From positions 1-5,795 of the forward strand of contig JASHUJ010000172.1 in assembly GCA_030040035.1 (NCBI GenBank): a stretch of 5,795 bases of DNA, in the 5' to 3' direction. Position 1 is the stretch's first letter; each line of letters opens with the position of its first letter. The position numbers and the translations under genes are program-made. The DNA is from Thermoplasmata archaeon. GTDB taxonomy: Archaea > Thermoplasmatota > Thermoplasmata > Lutacidiplasmatales > UBA184. Below, piece after piece: positions 4,863 to 5,795 of the stretch. Under the pieces are notes generated by a model. The model did no database searches. It was not told the DNA's origin and worked only from the letters and a program-made list of their open reading frames with translations.

Positions 4863-5717
4863 ATGCCGCGCCGAACGCCGGGGCCGCGGAGCCCGCGGGT
4901 CTTCGATCGGATCGTCGAGGGCGATGCGATCGCGGTGCTCGACTCCGTGCCCGAGGCGAGCGTCCATCTCGCGATCACGAGTCCGCCCTACAACCTTCGT
5001 CTCCCGTACCGGGGCTACACGGACGATCGCCCGCACGACGAGTACCTCGCGTGGCTCGGCGACGTCTGGCGCGCGCTCTACCGCGTGCTCGTCCCGGGGG
5101 GACGGTTCGTCCTGAACGTCGCCCCGACCTCGATCAAGAACTTCCGACCGATCCACCACGATCTGTCCACCGACCTGCGCCGGCTCGGCTACATCATGCG
5201 CACGGAGATCATCTGGTACAAGCAGACGATGGGACGCCGCACGGCGTGGGGCAGCTGGCGGAGCCCTTCGAACCCGCACATCGTGCCGTCCTGGGAGTAC
5301 GTGCTCGTCTTCTCGAAGGAGCAGTGGAAGCTGCCCGGCGACCCCACGGCGGTCGACATCGCCGCGAAGGAGTTCGAGACGTTCTCGGATGGCTTCTGGG
5401 CGATCCCGCCCGAACGCCGCCGGGCGGGTCACCCGGCCCCGTTCCCGGAAGCCCTGATCGAGCGGCTCGTGAAGTTCTACAGCTACCGGGGGAACGTCGT
5501 CATCGACATGTTCGGGGGCACGGGGACGGTCGCGGCCGTCGCCCGGCGGCTCGGCCGGCACTACCTCCATATCGACTCGTCCTCCGAGTACTGCCGACAG
5601 GCGTTCGAGCGCACGCGCGCGGCCCGACCGCCCGCCGAGGCGCCGATCCCGCCCCCGGTGCTCGCGGTGCTCGCCGGAGCGGCCGGTCCGGGCCCCCTAG
5701 CCGCCCCCGTCGACTAG
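4863..5717 (+). CDS. Beta-class DNA (N4-cytosine or N6-adenine) methyltransferase, apparently orphan
   Basis: Seen: 284 residues. The catalytic motif IV TSPPYN is at 39-44, soon after the start. The mid region carries WYKQTMGRRTAWGSWRSPSNP (118-138) and PSWEYVLVFSK (142-152). HPAPFPEALIERL (190-202) is the motif X type helix before the S-adenosylmethionine site, and DMFGGTGTVAAVARRLGRHYLHID (215-238) is motif I and the following strand. The order IV, target region, X, I defines the beta class (PF01555 type). Family knowledge: the enzyme methylates the exocyclic amino group of cytosine (N4) or adenine (N6); TSPPY is more frequent in N4-cytosine enzymes. The Ala/Pro-rich tail after 255 is variable. 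No endonuclease gene is adjacent within the window: upstream is the pnt operon, and downstream a convergent gene overlaps it by 21 bases. A role in epigenetic marking or host protection is therefore likelier than a classical restriction pair, but the right flank is cut. Target site unknown. Confidence 0.92.
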   Translation: MPRRTPGPRSPRVFDRIVEGDAIAVLDSVPEASVHLAITSPPYNLRLPYRGYTDDRPHDEYLAWLGDVWRALYRVLVPGGRFVLNVAPTSIKNFRPIHHDLSTDLRRLGYIMRTEIIWYKQTMGRRTAWGSWRSPSNPHIVPSWEYVLVFSKEQWKLPGDPTAVDIAAKEFETFSDGFWAIPPERRRAGHPAPFPEALIERLVKFYSYRGNVVIDMFGGTGTVAAVARRLGRHYLHIDSSSEYCRQAFERTRAARPPAEAPIPPPVLAVLAGAAGPGPLAAPVD

Positions 5718-5795
5718 GAGCTCGCGGAACAACGCGAGGTACTCCGCGGCCTGCTGGTCGTAGTCGCGACTGCCGAGCTCCCGGAAGCCGTTCTC
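5697..5795 (-). CDS. C-terminal end of an unidentified protein (partial; perhaps a GT4-type glycosyltransferase)
   Basis: On the minus strand the frame entering from the right edge is open for 32 codons and ends in TAG at 5697-5699. The peptide begins ENGFRELGSRDYDQQAAEYL and ends ALFRELLVDGGG. It looks like genuine coding sequence: an amphipathic helix with balanced charges and the third-position GC bias of its neighbours. An ending of the type D-x-Q-A-x-E-Y-L-x-L-F-R-E-L-L resembles the last helix of many GT4 glycosyltransferases, but 32 residues are too few to name the family. The gene converges with the methyltransferase and overlaps its last 21 bases. Its start and most of its length lie outside the window. 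Confidence 0.6.
   Translation of the reverse strand, partial: ENGFRELGSRDYDQQAAEYLALFRELLVDGGG

Noticed and set aside
4833..5570. 245-codon minus-strand frame antisense to the methyltransferase
   Set aside because: No recognisable domain; the plus strand holds all methyltransferase motifs in order.

Overview
The window looks like chromosomal DNA from a very GC-rich archaeon (I estimate well over 60% GC by eye). Three signs point to archaea. TATA-like boxes lie about 27 to 35 bases upstream of three start codons, the AT-rich islands otherwise being rare. The genes that open a transcription unit have no Shine-Dalgarno sequence and probably leaderless or very short-leader mRNAs. The genes inside the operon do have purine-rich ribosome binding sites. 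The proteins are arginine-rich and not acidic, which argues against a haloarchaeon. A GC-rich Thermoplasmatota-type lineage is my best guess, as inference only.

Layout, left to right. (1) 38-1321 (+) encodes a polytopic membrane protein resembling GT-C / DUF2029 (GT87) glycosyltransferases. Its reading frame is open to the left edge. (2) 1289-4678 (-) is a compact four-gene operon, transcribed right to left: pntA1 (NAD(H)-binding domain I), pntA2 (small membrane subunit), pntB (membrane part plus NADP(H)-binding domain III), then a GNAT N-acetyltransferase. The first three make a split, three-polypeptide proton-translocating NAD(P)+ transhydrogenase, which uses the proton gradient to drive hydride transfer from NADH to NADP+. 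The genes are spaced by 4 bases, an overlap, and 9 bases, so translational coupling is likely. (3) 4679-4862 is a 184-base divergent intergenic region. It holds a TATA box for each flanking gene, a cluster of TCGAG/CTCGA elements, a nested inverted repeat and GC palindromes. (4) 4863-5717 (+) encodes a beta-class amino-DNA methyltransferase (TSPPYN motif, N4-cytosine or N6-adenine). No restriction enzyme is visible beside it. (5) 5697-5795 (-) is the C-terminal end of a further gene that runs off the right edge.

Genes are packed tightly. Both convergent pairs overlap at their 3' ends (33 and 21 bases). The most informative details are the proton-channel residues of the transhydrogenase: histidine in PntA2 and asparagine in PntB, the reverse of E. 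coli. Next are the contrast between leaderless and SD-led starts, and the repeat cluster between the divergent promoters. I see no clear sign of an entirely new defence or mobile system here.
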